A DNA stretch of 8,726 nt from NCBI GenBank assembly GCA_018241165.1, contig JAFEEK010000461.1, positions 1-8,726 on the forward strand, read 5' to 3'. How positions within the stretch are numbered: the stretch's first letter is position 1; every line of letters starts with the position of its first letter. This DNA comes from Pseudomonadota bacterium (GTDB taxonomy: Bacteria; Pseudomonadota; Gammaproteobacteria; Xanthomonadales; Rhodanobacteraceae). Shown piece after piece: positions 6,478-8,726 of the stretch. The notes below the pieces were generated by a model that did no database searches, had not been told where the DNA came from, and was given only the letters and a program-made list of their open reading frames with translations. The position numbers were made by a program, and so were the translations under genes.

Positions 6478-7380
6478 TTACCAGTAAAAAAATGAAGAGA
6501 CGATGTGGGCGATCAGCGCCGCCAGCAGCGCGAACGACAGTGGCACGTGGATGTACAGCCAGATTTCCATCAGTGCCTGGTATTGAATGTCGCGCGCGAC
6601 CTTGGTGGCCAGGCTCTTCTTGCGCGAGATCAGGTCGATCAGGTTGCGCATCGCCTCGCCCTGCTTGTCGGTCGCACGACCGGCCAGGTAATCGACCATC
6701 GCGAACATGGTCGGCATTTCGGTGGTCTTCATCTCGCTGCGCTTGTCGCGCTCGGCCAGCGCGGAGTGCAGCGAATCGAGCGCGATATCCGAGCCGTCGT
6801 GCGCACGCAGTTGCGTCCACACGCCGCCGCCCAGTTTCGTGTTCTGGATCGAACGCAGCACCACCGCGTGGATCTTCGGATCGATGCCGTCGGCCAGTGC
6901 CAGCGCGTTCTGGTCGATTTCGGCGACCTCGTCGAGCATCGCCGCGCGCGTGGCGCTTTCGCGGTTGCGCGTCATCAGGTTGGGATAGCGCAAGTAAACG
7001 TAGACGCCGAAAAAGCCCGAGAAAATCACGATCAGCATCAGCACGAAGGCGAGCATGTGGATGTTCCAGCCGAACTGGAAACCCATGTGCAACAGCACGA
7101 TCAGGATGAGCGATGTGCCCAGGTAAATGTGTGCCGACAACCAGCCGCGCAGGGTGCCGGGACTGTTGCGGTAGCTGCGCTTGCGCATGCCGAACAGCAT
7201 CAGCCAGACGATCAGCGCGGCAGCGATGGTGCCCAGCGTGTAGCCCAGCCAGGTGCCGCCGTTGGGCGGGCCGCCGGAGTCGTACAGGTTGTAGGCAATC
7301 AGCGAGAACGCCGACAGCCCGAGCGCGATCCACAGATAGCGCGAACGGGCGTAGGTGAGGATGGAATCGTGGCCGGCCAT
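6478..7380 (-). CDS. Membrane cytochrome b-like protein with two His pairs, probable di-haem electron conduit
   Basis: A 300-residue integral membrane protein, probably a quinone-linked or direct transmembrane electron carrier. The ATG at 7380 is chosen because it shares its A with the upstream TGA and begins just before the first helix; the frame stays open further upstream only inside the preceding gene. Predicted helices lie at about 15-33, 45-65, 79-99, 107-130 and 272-296. Helix 3 carries H84 and H98, and helix 5 carries H278 and H292. Both pairs are exactly 14 residues apart, the spacing of haem ligands in the bc1-complex cytochrome b. By the positive-inside rule (RKR at 66-68, arginines at 131-145) the N-terminus is cytoplasmic. 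Helices 3 and 5 then run the same way, and a 140-residue loop between helices 4 and 5 lies in the cytoplasm. No obvious Shine-Dalgarno precedes the start, which fits translational coupling. I recognise no named family; the two-haem assignment is an inference from histidine geometry. Confidence 0.88.
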   Translation of the reverse strand: MAGHDSILTYARSRYLWIALGLSAFSLIAYNLYDSGGPPNGGTWLGYTLGTIAAALIVWLMLFGMRKRSYRNSPGTLRGWLSAHIYLGTSLILIVLLHMGFQFGWNIHMLAFVLMLIVIFSGFFGVYVYLRYPNLMTRNRESATRAAMLDEVAEIDQNALALADGIDPKIHAVVLRSIQNTKLGGGVWTQLRAHDGSDIALDSLHSALAERDKRSEMKTTEMPTMFAMVDYLAGRATDKQGEAMRNLIDLISRKKSLATKVARDIQYQALMEIWLYIHVPLSFALLAALIAHIVSSFFYW

Positions 7381-8726
7381 CAGTTTCGGGACTGCGCGTA
7401 AGCCGGGAATTCTTCCGGCGAAATTCGGATCGCCGCGCCGGTCGGGCAGGAGCGCACGCAGGCCGGGCCGCCGCCGACGTCCTTGCACATGTCGCACTTG
7501 ACCGCTTTCTTGATCTCGCCGGCGGCGTGTTCGTGGCTATCGTGTGGCGCCTCGCCCGGCCCGGATCCGCGCCCGAACAGCAGCCACTGGATCAGTCCCG
7601 GTTTCTTCGGCGGCTTGTACGACATGTGGATCACGCCGTACGGACAGTTGCGTTCGCAGTTGCCGCAGCCGATGCAGTTGTCGGCGATGAATACCTCGCC
7701 GTTCGGCGCGCGGTGGATCGCATCGGGCGGGCAATCCTTCATGCAATGCGGATGCTCGCAATGCCGGCACGACGTCGGCACGTGCACGTTGGCGTAGGTC
7801 GGGCCGGCTTCGCGATCCAGGCGCGAGGTGCCGCCGTGGGTTTCGGCGCAGGCCTTTTCGCAGTTGTCGCAGCGCACGCACAGCGATTCGTCGATCAGCA
7901 AGATATCGGTCGCTTCGCCGGCGCCCTGCGCGAGCAGGAACGAGATGATGTCGCCGCCGCCGGGCATCGCCTGCATCGCCAGGTTTGCGGCGGTGCGCTG
8001 GCGGTATTCGGATTGCAGGCGCAGGCGCAGCACGGGTACGCGGTTCACCAGTTTCTTGAACGATTCGCCGTCCAGACGCACGGTCTCGCTGGCAATCGCC
8101 GCGCGCGCCGTGGCCGAACGCCGCGATTCGCCCATCAGCGCCATTTCGCCGACGTAATTGCCGGCGGGCACGTAGGACAGCACCACATCCTTGCCGCCGA
8201 TGTTGCGCGAAATCGTTAGCGAGCCCACGCGCACCAGGTGCAGGCAATCGCCGGTCTCGCCCTCGTTGAACAGCACGTCGCCGGCCTTGAAGCGTTCCAG
8301 TCGCGCATTGGCGACGACATCGGCGAGCTGGTCGGCGGAAGCTTCCGGTGCGAAGCGCGATTGCAGCGCGCGCAGGATGAACACTTCGTCGATGTGGCGT
8401 TTGACCGATTCGACCGAGGCGATCAGCCGGTTCATCGATCGACGCGGCGTTTCGATCAGCACGCAGTTCGCGCCGGCCAGCACCGTTGCGGAGCGGCGGC
8501 GCCCGGAAATCAGGCTCATCTCGCCGAAGAATTCGCCGCGCCGCAGCGTGATCGTCTTGTCCGGGCCGACGACGATTTTCACGTCGCCTTCGGCAATGCT
8601 GAAAAAGGTGTTCGTGTAGTCGTTCAGCGCGAAGATCGTTTCGCCCGGCGCCGGCGTGCGGATATCCGAATCGAGCATGAACTCGCGCAATTGCAACGGC
8701 GTGATGCCGGCCAGCAGCGGCACGTT
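7380..8726 (-). CDS. Tandem cyclic-nucleotide-binding domains fused to a four-cluster [4Fe-4S] ferredoxin (5' partial)
   Basis: Cytoplasmic electron-transfer protein, probably regulated by a cyclic nucleotide. The frame is open to the right edge, so the N-terminus is missing; numbering here starts at the GTG codon at 8723. Residues about 1-115 and 130-235 are two cNMP-binding beta-rolls. Each has a phosphate-binding cassette with the key Glu and Arg: FGEMSL with E68 and R77, and VGEMAL with E193 and R202. Residues about 275-435 form a DmsB/NrfC-type ferredoxin with 16 cysteines in four sets: C282/285/288/292, C319/322/327/331, C350/353/356/360 and C410/413/422/426. There is no helix-turn-helix, signal peptide or membrane segment, so it is not a CRP/FNR transcription factor. 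Its stop overlaps the next start by one base (TGATG), implying co-translation with the membrane cytochrome. The missing N-terminus could be only the start of the first beta-roll or a further domain, for example a flavin reductase; this cannot be told here. Domain calls are firm; substrate and partners are inferred. Confidence 0.93.
   Translation of the reverse strand, partial: NVPLLAGITPLQLREFMLDSDIRTPAPGETIFALNDYTNTFFSIAEGDVKIVVGPDKTITLRRGEFFGEMSLISGRRRSATVLAGANCVLIETPRRSMNRLIASVESVKRHIDEVFILRALQSRFAPEASADQLADVVANARLERFKAGDVLFNEGETGDCLHLVRVGSLTISRNIGGKDVVLSYVPAGNYVGEMALMGESRRSATARAAIASETVRLDGESFKKLVNRVPVLRLRLQSEYRQRTAANLAMQAMPGGGDIISFLLAQGAGEATDILLIDESLCVRCDNCEKACAETHGGTSRLDREAGPTYANVHVPTSCRHCEHPHCMKDCPPDAIHRAPNGEVFIADNCIGCGNCERNCPYGVIHMSYKPPKKPGLIQWLLFGRGSGPGEAPHDSHEHAAGEIKKAVKCDMCKDVGGGPACVRSCPTGAAIRISPEEFPAYAQSRN

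Noticed and set aside
4822..6495. A 557-codon plus-strand frame opposite the decahaem cytochrome
   Set aside because: Long antisense frames are common opposite GC-rich genes; it lacks any motif or ribosome-binding site I can see, while the opposite strand encodes ten CxxCH motifs.
6505..7401. A 298-codon plus-strand frame opposite the membrane cytochrome
   Set aside because: Composition is His/Gln/Arg-rich and typical of antisense translation; there are no hydrophobic segments or motifs.
7381..7497. Upstream 39-codon extension of the membrane cytochrome
   Set aside because: It is Arg/Pro-rich and lies wholly within the end of the ferredoxin gene in another frame; the overlapping TGATG start is better.
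8015..8726. CRP/FNR-type transcription factor
   Set aside because: The cyclic-nucleotide domains lead into a ferredoxin module; no helix-turn-helix follows them.

Overview
This is a GC-rich window in which every supported gene lies on the minus strand, so transcription runs from high to low coordinates. Dense coding with coupled starts, Sec signals, diderm-type lipoprotein signals and GC-rich codon use point to a Gram-negative proteobacterium. My best guess is a gammaproteobacterium of the Xanthomonadales (Rhodanobacteraceae or Lysobacteraceae type). That placement rests on general resemblance only; there is no rRNA or other marker gene here.

Block 1 (8726 to 4789) is a tightly packed three-gene redox operon. 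The first gene, cut by the right edge, encodes a soluble protein with two cyclic-nucleotide-binding domains followed by a ferredoxin module with four [4Fe-4S] cysteine motifs. It overlaps by one base (TGATG) the start of a five-helix membrane protein, which carries two pairs of histidines, each spaced 14 residues apart as in di-heme cytochrome b. Nine bases after that gene, the third encodes an N-terminal FHA-like domain, one membrane anchor and a periplasmic part with ten CxxCH haem c motifs. Read together, they look like a path for electrons between a cytoplasmic iron-sulfur protein and a periplasmic decahaem cytochrome, through a membrane b-type cytochrome. Both cytoplasmic ends carry signal-sensing domains. 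The assembly and its control are inferences.

Block 2 (4650 to 1) follows after a 138-base gap that holds a compact REP-like inverted repeat touching the cytochrome stop codon. It contains two tandem paralogous lipoproteins of 663 and 684 residues. Each appears to contain two copies of the GlcG/HbpS-type (DUF336, haem-binding) domain and six conserved cysteines in addition to the lipidated one. The second lipoprotein gene is coupled, with a one-base gap and an embedded ribosome-binding site, to a secreted protein of unknown function that runs off the left edge. A role for these lipoproteins as haem-binding surface partners of the redox operon is suggested by position and by family, not shown.

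No RNA genes, CRISPR arrays, insertion sequences or plus-strand genes were seen. Long plus-strand open frames are mirror images of the GC-rich minus-strand genes.
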